Source of the DNA: Pseudomonas asiatica
Lineage (GTDB): Bacteria; Pseudomonadota; Gammaproteobacteria; Pseudomonadales; Pseudomonadaceae
DNA: 64,000 nt
Direction: 5' to 3'
Assembly: GCF_040214835.1 (NCBI RefSeq)
Contig: NZ_CP157874.1
Coordinates: forward strand, 2,236,001-2,300,000
The notes below the pieces were generated by a model, which did not search any database, was not told the DNA's origin, and was given only the letters and a program-made list of their open reading frames with translations. The stretch's first letter is position 1. Each line of letters begins with the position of its first letter. This document shows positions 1 through 11,400 of the stretch, piece by piece. Position numbers and translations under genes: made by a program.

Positions 1-163
1 CGACCACCCCGGCATCAAGTGGCGCCAGGCACGACCACAGCAGGAAGCCGCCAAAGCCGGCGATGACCATCCATACGCCCCAGCGTGCCGGCCGGCCCAT
101 GTCCAGGTCGATACCGTTGCGGGCCTCGGCGGGAATCAATTCGGTGTGTTGGGTCATCTGCAT
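1..163 (-). CDS. Type I secretion periplasmic adaptor (HlyD family), N-terminal fragment
   Basis: Only the first 54 codons are inside the window; the rest lies beyond base 1. The visible part has a polar N-terminus of about 28 residues followed by one hydrophobic segment (about residues 29-47, rich in W, G, F and L), the anchor expected of an HlyD-type membrane fusion protein linking an inner-membrane ABC exporter to an outer-membrane TolC channel. The start ATG (161-163) has a GGAG about 9 bases upstream; a second in-frame ATG two codons later is also possible. It begins 6 bases after the stop of the ABC exporter gene, so the two form an operon. The family call rests on this position and topology rather than on domain sequence. 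Confidence 0.75.
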   Translation of the reverse strand, partial: MQMTQHTELIPAEARNGIDLDMGRPARWGVWMVIAGFGGFLLWSCLAPLDAGVV

Positions 164-169
164 GATCGA

Positions 170-1906
170 TCACTCCCGTGCTTTTACCGAGGCCAGCGGC
201 GCTGCGGTCGCCGCCGGGATCACGCTGGCCTTGCGCAGCGCCGCGAACACTTCGTCGCGGCTGCCGAGCATGTGCACGGCACCGTCACGCAGCATCAGCA
301 CCTTGTCGACCGCGCACAGCACATTAGGCCGGTGGGAAATCAGGATTACCGTGGCCCCGCGCGCCTTGAGTTCGGCCAGCGCATCGACCAAGGCCTTTTC
401 GCCAACGTCATCGAGGTTGGCGTTGGGCTCGTCCAGCACCACCAGGTTCGGCTCGCCATACAGCGCACGGGCCAGGGCGATGCGTTGCTTCTGGCCACCG
501 GACAGCGGGCTGCCGTCGGCTGCCAGGCGGGTGTCGTAGCCCTGCGGGAAGCGCAGGATCATGTCGTGCACGCCACTGCTGCGGGCAGCGCGGATCACCG
601 CTTCGCTGTCCACTTCGGTGAAGCGTGCGATGTTCTCGGCGATAGTGCCCTCGAACAACTCCACATCCTGCGGCAGATAGCCGAGCCACGGGCCAAGTTC
701 GGCCTTGTTCCAGGTGAAGATGTCGGCGCCGTCCAGGCGCACCTTGCCGGCCTGGGTCGGCCACACGCCTACCAGCAGGCGGGCGAGGGTGGATTTGCCC
801 GAGGCCGAAGGGCCGATGATGCCCAGGCTTTCACCCGGGACCAGGCTGAAGCTGACCCCGCGCACGATGTTGTTGTTGGTGCCGGGGGCGCCTGCGATCA
901 CGTTTTCCACGGCCAGCATGCCCATTGGCCGCTGCAGCGACATGCTCGGTGGCCGCTGCGGGTAGTCGTGCAGCAGGTCGTTGAGCCGGCCCCAGGCGGA
1001 ACGGCAGCCCAGCAGTTGCTTCCACGCGGCGATCGCCTGTTCAACCGGGGCCAGGGCGCGGCCGGTAAGGATCGAGCAGGCGATCATCATGCCGGGGGTG
1101 ATCTTGCCCTCGATCGCCAGCAGTGCGCCGGCACCGAGGATCACTGACTGCAAGGTGATGCGCACGAAGCGCCCGGTGCTGCTGATCATTGCGGCGCGGT
1201 CGGAGGCCAGGGTCTGCATCTGCAGGATGCGCAAGTGCCCCTGGTACCAGCGCTTGCCTATCTCCGGCAGCATGCCCATGGCTTCGATCACTTCGGCGTT
1301 GCGCAGGTTGTTGTTGGCATAGCTGGCCGACGACATGGCCGCCTGGTTGGCCTCGGCCAAGGGTTTTTGCGTGGCCTTCTCGGTGAGGTAGGCCAGGCCC
1401 ACCAGGATCAGCGAGCCGATCAGCGTCACCAGCCCCAGCAGTGGGTGGATCAGGTAGCAGACCAGCAGGTAGATCGGCGTCCAGGGGGCATCGAAGAAGG
1501 CGAACAGGCCGTTGCCGGTCAGAAACTGGCGCACCTGCGCAAGGTCCTGCAGGGCCTGGGCCGGGTTGCCGCCGGCGCGGCTCAGGTTGCGTTCGAAGGC
1601 AGCGCTGAAGATGCGTCGGTTGAGGTCCATGTCGAGGAAGTTGCCGACCCGGATCAGTACGCGGGTACGGACCATCTCCAGGGCCGACATCAGCATGAAC
1701 AAGCCGATCACCAGCAGGGTGAGCATGGTCAGGGTGGTGACGTTGCGGCTGACCAGGGCGCGGTCGTACACCTGCAACATATAAATTGCTGGCGTCAACA
1801 TCATGACGTTTATGACGCCGCTGAAGGCGGCCAGGGCAAAAAAGCTGCGGCGCAGGCGGAACAGCACGTCGGCCAGCTCGGAACGAGTGCGTGGTGGCTT
1901 GTGCAT
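170..1906 (-). CDS. Type I secretion ABC transporter, permease/ATPase (PrtD-like)
   Basis: A 578-residue half-transporter that would power export of a large C-terminal-signal protein across both membranes together with the HlyD adaptor. Residues about 20-300 form the six-helix permease region; the nucleotide-binding domain follows with Walker A GPSASGKST, signature LSGGQ, Walker B LVVLDEP and H-loop ISHRP. There is no N-terminal C39 peptidase domain, which fits exporters of RTX proteins that keep their C-terminal signal, such as PrtD or the alkaline-protease exporter. It is divergent from the giant RTX peroxidase gene, its most likely cargo. No outer-membrane TolC-type gene is in the window; it may follow the adaptor outside. 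Confidence 0.93.
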   Translation of the reverse strand: MHKPPRTRSELADVLFRLRRSFFALAAFSGVINVMMLTPAIYMLQVYDRALVSRNVTTLTMLTLLVIGLFMLMSALEMVRTRVLIRVGNFLDMDLNRRIFSAAFERNLSRAGGNPAQALQDLAQVRQFLTGNGLFAFFDAPWTPIYLLVCYLIHPLLGLVTLIGSLILVGLAYLTEKATQKPLAEANQAAMSSASYANNNLRNAEVIEAMGMLPEIGKRWYQGHLRILQMQTLASDRAAMISSTGRFVRITLQSVILGAGALLAIEGKITPGMMIACSILTGRALAPVEQAIAAWKQLLGCRSAWGRLNDLLHDYPQRPPSMSLQRPMGMLAVENVIAGAPGTNNNIVRGVSFSLVPGESLGIIGPSASGKSTLARLLVGVWPTQAGKVRLDGADIFTWNKAELGPWLGYLPQDVELFEGTIAENIARFTEVDSEAVIRAARSSGVHDMILRFPQGYDTRLAADGSPLSGGQKQRIALARALYGEPNLVVLDEPNANLDDVGEKALVDALAELKARGATVILISHRPNVLCAVDKVLMLRDGAVHMLGSRDEVFAALRKASVIPAATAAPLASVKARE

Positions 1907-2450
1907 CGGGGCCTCCCTTTATCACAAATCGGGAAGCCCTTGCGGCGCCCCGTGCAGCGGTAATCGTGGCTTCTGGTTGGCTCGCAGGCGGATCGCTCTA
2001 ATGGCGGATGCTCCAAAACGCTGCGCTGCTCCCACATGCTGGAGCGTAGGTTGCAGCGACATAGCCGGTAATATCGTTTCGCTCTATGAAGTCTTTGAAC
2101 TTTTCATAAGTGCCAAAAAAACAGCTATTTGCATCGCATTATCATCGGCCGATGATTTTTTCGACGGGATATTGACAACCTTTTCGCCTGCGACTTTAGT
2201 CTGATGTATTCGGGCCCTGTGCGAGCTGGGGTCGATGCATGTGCGTTACAGCTGTATCGCATGCTTAACAAGGCCCCCCGGATGGTGGGTGCCGGCTTGC
2301 GAATGATGAGGCCAGTGGGGGCCAGCACAAGAGTGTTGTGCCCACTGAACCTGGACCACCGAACCAGTATCTGCGCACGTCAACACTGACTGGGCGCGGG
2401 AAGGACCCTGTTGCCCTGTGTCATCTCCGGACAGATCGAGGGCAATTGAA
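1907..2450. other. Divergent intergenic region between exporter and RTX peroxidase
   Basis: This 544-bp stretch contains no convincing gene. Bases about 2090-2200 are AT-rich compared with the surroundings and hold a perfect palindrome and a promoter-like sequence facing the peroxidase gene. It must carry the promoters of both divergent units; the leader of the peroxidase mRNA would be roughly 240 bases if the promoter near 2172 is used. Confidence 0.6.
2141..2200 (+). promoter_or_regulatory. Candidate promoter and palindromic operator for the RTX peroxidase
   Basis: ATCATCGGCCGATGAT (2141-2156) is a perfect 16-bp palindrome. Fifteen bases further on is TTGACA (2172-2177), an exact sigma-70 -35 box, followed after 17 bases by TTTAGT (2195-2200), a weak -10 box. 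The palindrome immediately upstream of the -35 box suits an activator or repressor site. The arrangement is seen in the sequence; its function is inferred. Confidence 0.4.
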
Positions 2451-5400
2451 ATGGCAGATTTCAGCAAGTCGGACCTGGAGTTCATCCTTCAACAGATTTT
2501 CATCGCCGAAGCCCACGCCGATGGCGCGAGCCTGACCGACCTGCTGCCCAACAGCCAGGTACCGTTCGGCCTGCGCACCGTGGACGGCAGCTACAACAAC
2601 CTGGTAACCGGGCAGAGCGAGTTCGGTGCCGCCGACAACTCGTTCCTGCGCCTGCTCAGCCCCTCCTTCAGCGGCGACTATGCCGGCACCGGCACGGTCA
2701 CCGATTCGCAACCACGCACCATCAGCAACCTGATCGTCGACCAGACGGCGAACAACCCGGCCGCGGTCGAGGCCAATGGTGGTGCCGCTCCGGTGATCAG
2801 CCCCGGCATCGACGGGGTGTTCGGCACCGCTGACGACACCGAAGTGTTCTTCATCCCCAACGTGTCGCCCGACGTCGGCCTGACCGCCGGCTTCAACGCC
2901 TGGATGACCTTCTTCGGCCAGTTCTTCGACCACGGTCTGGACCTGGTCACCAAGAGCAGCACCGACTTCGTGTTCATCCCGCTGCAGCCGGACGACCCGC
3001 TGTTCGTCGAAGGCAGCCCGACCAACTTCATGGTGCTGCCACGGGCTGTGCGTACCGCAGGCGCCGATGGTGTTGTGGGTACCGCCGACGATGGCCAGAC
3101 CAACACCACCTCGCCGTTCGTCGACCAGAGCCAGACCTACAGCTCGCACCCCTCGCACCAGGTGTTCCTGCGTGAATACACGCTCAATGCCGCAGGCGAC
3201 CCGGTAGCCACCGGGCGGCTCATCACCAACCGTGACCTGGGCGCCGATGGCCGCTTCGGCACCGCCGACGATGGCAACGGCGAAAGCGGTGGCATGGCCA
3301 CCTGGGCGGTGGTCAAGGCCCAGGCCCGCGACCTGCTCGGCATCAATCTGACCGACGCCGACGTGCACAGCGTGCCGCTGCTGGCCACCGACCCCTACGG
3401 CAACTTCGTGCGCGGGCCCAACGGCATGCCGCAGGTGGTGATGCGCGTGAGCAATGGCGCCGACGGCATCGCCGGTACCGCCGACGACGTCACCACGCTG
3501 GTCGAAGGCAACCGCGACGCGCCGATCAGCCTGGCCAATGCCGTGAGCACCGGGCATGGCTTCCTCGATGACATCGCCCACAACGCCGCGCCGGTGATCG
3601 TGAACGGTGTGCTGCAGGCCGACGCCGATACTGCCGTGGGCAACGCACAGCCGGTGGGGCCGGGTGGCAACAACCTGACCTACGACAACGAACTGCTCGA
3701 CGCCCACTACATCGCCGGCGACGGTCGGGTGAACGAGAACATCGGCCTGACTGCCGTGCACCATGTGTTCCACTCCGAGCACAACCGCCTGGTGCAGCAG
3801 ACCAAGGACACCCTGTTGGCTTCCGGCGACCTGGTGTTCCTCAACCAGTGGCTGATCGATGATGTCGCTGCCATCCCCACCACGCCCGCCGAAATCGCCG
3901 CGCTGGTATGGGACGGCGAGCGGCTGTTCCAGGCTGCCAAGTTCGGCACCGAGATGCAGTACCAGCACCTGGTGTTCGAAGAGTTCGCCCGCACCATCCA
4001 GCCGCAGATCGACGAGTTCCTGGCCCCCAACGGCTACGACACCTCGATCGACCCGGCCATCCTCGCCGAGTTCGCCCATGTGGTGTACCGCTTCGGTCAC
4101 TCGATGCTGACAGAGACCGTCGACCGCTTCGACCCGGCGTTCGCCCCGGTGAACGGCGACCCGCAGCTCGGCCTGATCGCTGCCTTCCTCAACCCGCTGG
4201 CCTTCGCTGGCAGTGGCGCTACCGCCGACGAAGCGGCCGGCGCGATCATCCGTGGCGTCACCCGTCAGCTGGGCAACGAAATCGACGAGTTCGTCACAGA
4301 GGCGCTGCGCAACAACCTGCTTGGCCTGCCGCTGGACCTGCCCGCGCTGAACATTGCCCGTGGCCGTGACACCGGCATCCCCACCCTCAACGAGGCGCGG
4401 CGCGATTTCTATGCCATGACCGGCGACAGCCAGCTCAAGCCTTACATCAGCTGGGCCGACTTTGCCGACCATCTCAAGCACCCGGCGTCGCTGATCAACT
4501 TCATCGCCGCCTACGGTACCCACGCCACCATCACCGGGGCGGACACCGAAGCGGCCAAGCGCGCCGCCGCCGTGGCGCTGGTGCTTGGCGGTGACGGCGC
4601 ACCAGCGGACCGCCTGGACTTCCTCAACGGCACCGGCGCCTACGCCAACGTGACACTGGTCGGCGCGGACGGTGTCGCCGGCACCGCCGATGACATCACC
4701 GGAGTGACCGTGACCGGTGTCGATGACATCGACTTCTGGGTCGGCGGCCTGGCCGAGCAGAAAATGCCATTCGGCGGCATGCTCGGCTCCAGTTTCAACT
4801 TCGTCTTCGAGACCCAGCTGGAAGCCCTGCAGAACGGCGACCGGTTCTACTACCTGTCGCGCACCGCGGGCATGAACTTTGGCACCGAGCTGGAGAACAA
4901 CTCCTTCGCCAAGCTGATCATGCTCAACTCCGATGTCACCCACCTGTCCAACACCGTGTTCCTCACGCCGACCTTCACCCTCGAGGTGAACCAGGCCAAC
5001 CAGTTCACCGGGCTGGGGGTCGATGGCCGGGCCGACCCGACGGGCGGCATCATGATCAACGGCGTCGAAGTGGTGCCGCTGGTGATTCGCGACAACCCCG
5101 ATACCGTGGGCACCGACACCAACTTCCTGCATTACACCGGCGAAGACCACGTGGTGCTGGGCGGCACCTCCGGCAACGACATCATCATCTCTGGTGATGG
5201 CGACGATACCGTCTACGGCGACGCCGGCAACGACACCCTGGAAGGCGGTGCGGGCAACGATGCGGTGCTGGGCGGTGCCGGTGATGACATCATCACCGAC
5301 TCCTTCGGCGACAACCGCCTGGAAGGCAACGACGGCAACGACGTGATCGTCGCCGGCAGCATGCTGGTGGGCGGTAACCTGATCCTGGGCGGCAACGGCC

Positions 5401-8400
5401 AGGACTTCATCATCACCACCGAAGACATCAGCACCACCTTCGGCGGGCAGGGCGACGACTTCATCCTCGGCGCCAAGACCAACCTGCCACCTACCGGCAA
5501 CGAGGGCGACGACTGGATCGAGAAGGGCACCCAGGACGGTGCGCCTGGCGACAACTTCGCGCCGCTGCTGGGTGACGAAGTGATCGGCAACGACATCTTC
5601 GTCGGTGGCGGTGGCTTTGACGAGATGATCGGCGAGGGCGGTGACGACATCTTTGTCGGCAGCGACGCCCAGGACAAGATGGACGGCATGTCCGGCTTCG
5701 ACTGGATTACCAACAAGAATGACCAGGTTGGCGTCACCGTCGACCTGACCCTGGCCGCCCTGGCTCAACCCCATGGCAACGCACCGAACCAGAACACCGG
5801 TATTTTCAACCCGGTCGGCGCTTCGCCGGCTTCCATCCTCGACCGCTTTGCCGAGGTCGAGGGCGTGTCCGGCTCGAACTTCGCCGATGTGCTCAAGGGC
5901 GATAATGTCGATGCCGTGACCATCCTCAACCACGGCGGTGCCACCGGCAGTGCGCTGACCAACGTGGCACTGATCCGTGGCCTGCAGCAGTTCCTGGCCG
6001 ATGCCGGGTTGCCAACCACCGGCTTTGCCACCGGCAACATCATGCTCGGCGGCAACGGCAGCGACCTGATCGAAGGCCGTGGGGGCGATGACCTGATCGA
6101 CGGTGACAAGTGGCTCAACGTGCGCATCGCCGTGTATGCCCCAGGAGACGTCAACCACACCGGCCCTGAGATCGCCAGCTTCGACAGCATGGTCGACATG
6201 ATTCCGTTCATGCTCGACCGCACCTACAACCCAGGCCAGCTCAAGGCCGTGCGGGAAATCCTGCCCGGCACCTCGACGGGAGGCGCGGCGTTCGACACGG
6301 CAGTGTTCTCGGGTGTGCAGAGCGAGTACACGGTGACGCAGAACACCAAAGGTACGCTCGACACTTCCGATGATGTCTGGACAGTGACCGACAACGTCGA
6401 TGGCCGCGATGGCGTCGATACCCTGCTGCACATCGAGCGCCTGCAGTTCGCCGACAGCCAGCGGGTGCTGGTGGAGGGGCTGAATGCGCAGCCTACCGGC
6501 AGCCCGGCCATTACTGATGGCAACGGCGGTGCGATCACCGTGGGCGATGTCCTTACGGTAAACGTGGCCGGCGTGCTGGATGCCGACAACATCAGTGCCG
6601 GCAACCCGCTGGGCACGCTCGCCGACCGTTCGGTATCGTACTACTGGCAGTTCGAGGCCACCCCGGGCAGTGGCGTGTTCGAAGACATCATCCTGCTGCC
6701 GGCCGGCGACCTGGCGTTCCAGAGTGCCGACGGCACCACGTTCAAGGTGTCGCCGGACCTGGCCGGGTTGTCGCTGCGGGTCAAGGCGATCTACCAGGAC
6801 GCCCATGGCACCACCGAAGTGCTGTTCTCCCAGCCCACTACCGTGGTGCAACCGGGCGCGCCTGTGGTACCGACGCCAGCCACGCCGGTGGCGGATGCCA
6901 CTGCTGGCGGTGCCGGGCTGCACATGGTGCGTTCCGACCTCAACTTCATCCTCGACCAGATCAAGATCGCCGAGGCAGATGCCAACGGGGCAGACATCCT
7001 CTCGCTGCTGCCCAACATCCGTGCGCCGCTGGGCTTGCGTGCGGTGGATGGCTCGAACAACAACCTGATGAACCTCAACGGCATCAACAACACCCAGTTC
7101 GGTGCCGCCGACAACGTCTTCCCGCGCTTGACCGACCCGGTGTTCAACCCGGCCGAAGGTGCACCGGCCGGCTTCTTCGGCCCTGGCTCGCCGGCCATTC
7201 CGGGCTCGTCTTACGAGCAGACCAGCGGCCCGGTGTTCGACTCGCAGCCGCGCACCATCAGCAACCTGGTCGTCGACCAGACTTCCAACAACCCGGCGGC
7301 CTATGCCACCGCGTATGACCCAGGTGCGGACGGCGTGCTCAACTTCGGTGCCGTGGGCAACGACGACGTGCTCAAGGACGGCGTGCGCATCGTCGCCAGC
7401 CCGGGCCTGGACGGCCAGTTCGGCACCGCCGACGACCACGACGTGTACCTGTTCGAGAACACCGCCGCCGATGCTGGCCTGTCGGCGCCGTTCAACGCCT
7501 GGATGACCTTCTTCGGGCAGTTCTTCGACCATGGCCTGGACCTGGTTACCAAGGGGGGCTCGGGCACCATCTTCATCCCGCTGCAGCCGGATGATCCGCT
7601 GTTCGTGGAAGGTGGCTCCGCCAACTTCATGGTGGTGACCCGTGCCACCAACCTGCCTGGGCCGGATGGCATCCTCGGCAACGCCGATGACATCCACGAG
7701 CACACCAATACCACCACCCCGTTCGTGGATCAGAACCAGACCTACAGCTCGCATCCTTCCCACCAGGTGTTCCTGCGCGGTTATCTGCTGACCGACGACG
7801 GGCCTATCGCCACCGGCCGATTGATCACCAACCGGGACCTGGGCGCCGACGGCCGCTACGGTACCGCCGACGACACCGAAATTGGTGGCATGGCGACCTG
7901 GAAGGTGGTCAAGGCCCAAGCCCGTGACGTACTGGGCATCAACCTGACCGACGCAGACGTCGACAACGTGCCGCTACTGGCGACCGATGCCTACGGCAAC
8001 TTCATCAAGGGGCCCAACGGTTTCCCGATGGTGATCATGAAAGGGGCAGACGGCATTGCCGGCACGGCCGACGACCAGCAGGTCGAAGGCAACCCGCTGG
8101 CGCCGATCGACCTGACCAATGCCGTGCGCACCGGTCACCAGTTCCTTGCCGACATCGCCCACAATGCCGTGCCGGTGTTCAGCAACGGCGTACTGGTGCC
8201 TGATGCCGATACCGATGTGGGCAATGCCGTGCCGGTGAACCCGCAGACTGGCGCCAACCTGGCCTACGACAACGAACTGCTCGATGCGCACTACATCGCC
8301 GGCGACGGCCGGGTCAACGAGAACATCGGCCTGACTGCCGTGCATGCGATCTTCCACTCCGAGCACAACCGGCTGGTGGCGCAGACCATGGACACCGTGC

Positions 8401-11400
8401 TCGATTCGGGTGACCTGGCCTTCATCAACGAGTGGCTGCTCAACCCGATAACCGTGCTGCCGGCCGACCAGGCCGCAATCGACGCGCTGGTGTGGAATGG
8501 CGAGCGGCTGTTCCAGGCCGCCAAGTTCGGTACCGAGATGCAGTACCAGCACCTGGTGTTCGAGGAGTTCGCCCGCACCGTACAACCGCGGGTCGACCTG
8601 TTCTTCGCCCCGACCCAGGTGTATGACGTCGACCTCGATGCGTCGATCGTGGCCGAATTCGCCCACACCGTGTACCGCTTCGGCCATTCGATGCTGACCG
8701 AGACCGTCGACCGCTTCGACGTCGACTTCACCGTCATCAGCGACCCGGCCAGCGCCAACCCCGACCAGCAATTGGGCCTGATCGCGGCGTTCCTCAACCC
8801 GCTGGCGTATGCCGCCAGTGGCGTCACCCCCGAGGATGCCACCAGTGCCATCGTGCGCGGGGTCACCCGCCAGGCCGGTAACGAGATCGACGAGTTCGTC
8901 ACCGAGGCGCTGCGCAACAACCTGCTCGGTCTGCCGCTGGACCTGCCGGCGATCAACATCGCCCGTGGCCGCGACGTCGGTATTCCTTCGCTGAACGCTG
9001 TGCGCCGCGACATCTACGCGCAAACCGGCGATACCCAGCTCAAGCCTTACACCAGCTGGGTCGACCTGGTGCAGCACCTGAAGCATCCGGAGTCGCTAAT
9101 CAACTTCATCGCCGCCTACGGCACCCATAGCACCATCACCGGGGCCACCACGTTGCTGGAGAAACGCGCGGCGGCCATGGCCCTGGTGTTCGGCGGCGAC
9201 GGCGCGCCGACCGATCGCCTGGACTTCCTCAACAGCACCGGAGCCTACGCCAACGTCACGCTGCCTGGCAGGGATGGCGTGCTGGGTACCGCCGATGACC
9301 TGAGGGCAGTGACCGTGACCGGGGTCGATGCCATCGACCTTTGGATCGGCGGCCTGGCCGAAGCGAAAACCCCGTTCGGCGGCATGCTCGGCAGCACCTT
9401 CAACTTCGTGTTCGAGAACCAGATGGAGAAACTGCAGGATGGCGACCGCTTCTACTACCTGGAGCGCACCGCCGGCCTGTCGATGAACGCCGAGCTGGAA
9501 AGCAACTCGTTCGCCAAGCTGATCATGGCCAACACCTCGGCCACCCACCTGCCGGGCCTGGTGTTCTCCGACCCGGGCTTCTACCTGGAAGTGGACCAGA
9601 GCAAGCAGTTCAACGAAGGCCTGGGCAACCTCGACCCACTGGGCGAAAACGGCGAGCAGGTGGTGTTCCGCGACAGCCCGCTGACGGCAGGCCCGGACAC
9701 CAACTACATCCGCTATGCCGGTGCCGAGCACATCGTGCTGGGCGGCACCGAGGGTGACGACATCCTGGTGTCCAGCGAGGGTGACGATACGGTCTGGGGC
9801 GATGGCGGCAACGACCGCATCGAGGGTGGCGACGGCAACGACCAGCTGCGTGGTGGTGCCGGCGACGACATCATCAGCGACATGGGTGGTGACGACAACA
9901 TCCAGGGCGGCGACGGCAACGATGTGCTGCACGGCGGTAATGGCGTCAACCTGATCATCGGCGGTTTCGGCAACGACTTCATCGTCACCGGTGAAGACGC
10001 CTCCGAAGCCATTGGCGGCCAGGGCAACGACTTTATCCTGGGCAGCAAGGCCAACGAGCAGGACATGGGCAACGAAGGTGACGACTGGATCGAGAAGGGC
10101 ACCTCGGACGGTGCGCCTGGCGACAACTTCGACCCGCTCGGCAACGACCCGATCATCGGCAACGACGTGTTCATCGGTGGCAACGAGAACGACAAGTTCA
10201 ACGGTGAAGGCGGCGACGACATCATGGTCGGCAGCCTGGGCTTCGGTGACCGCTACATCGGTGGTTCCGGCTACGACTGGGCGACCTTCAAGGGCCTGGC
10301 CCAGGGCGTGACTGCCGACTTCAGCGACCGCTTCTTCGATGTGCCGCCGGTACCGGGCTCGGGCGCGTCTGCGCTGGTGCGCTTCGACATCATGGAAGGC
10401 CTGTCGGGTTCGGCCCATGGCGACTTCCTGCGCGGTGACAGCGAAACTTCTGCCACCTTGCCAACCAACGGCGCCAACGGCAGCGTGCTGACCAACATCA
10501 GCCTGATCGACGGCCTGGCCGGCCTGCTGGCTGCCGGGGCAACGTTCTACGACGGTGGCAACATCATCCTCGGCGGTAGTGGTAGCGACCTGATCGAGGG
10601 CCGTGGCGGCGACGACATCCTCGACGGTGACAAGTGGCTGAACGTGCGCATCAGCGTGCGCGCCAACAGCGACGGCACCGGCCCGGAAATCGCCAGCTTC
10701 GACAGCATGGAGCCGATGGTGCCGCTGATGCTCAATGGCACCTACAACCCGGGCCAGCTGGTGATCGTCCGTGAAATCCTGAGCGGCACCGACAGCTACG
10801 ACACGGCGGTGTTCTCGGGGGTAGCCACCGACTATAGCGTGGTGGTCGATGGCAACTCGGTGATCGTCACTGACCTGGTGGACGGGCGTGATGGTGTCGA
10901 CCGCCTGACCGGTATCGAGCGCCTGCAGTTCTCCGACAGCGCCCAGGCCTCCGGTGTGGGCACTGCCGTCAATGCCGGCCCAACGGGCCACCTGGCGATC
11001 CTCGACGCTGTCACCGGCCTGCGTAACGATACATCGGTCAGCGGCCAGTTGCTGCGCGTGAGCAACGTGGCGGTGCACGATGCCGACAATGTCAGCGCCA
11101 CCAATGCGAGCGGCGCCATCAACGGCCCTGTGGCTTACTACTGGCAAGTCGAGACCCTGCCAGGTTCGGGTGTCTATGAAGACATCACCTTCGTCGCTGC
11201 CGGCGAAGTTTCCCGGGCCACCGGCGCCACTTACCGGGTCACGGACGATGTGGCGGGGCTGAACATCCGCGTACGGGCGGTGTACCAGGACGCCAAGGGC
11301 ACGCTGGAAATCGTCGATTCGTCGGCGAACAGCGCGCCGACCGCCGGGCCGACCGTGACCGGGCTGCTGGTGCAGAACCAGACCCTCACCGCCAACACGG

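Noticed and set aside
2421..7919. 1832-codon open frame on the minus strand of the peroxidase gene
   Set aside because: It is a GC-rich shadow: composition is dominated by V, G, H, Q, R and A without any domain, it has no ribosome site, and the plus strand has clear peroxidase motifs.
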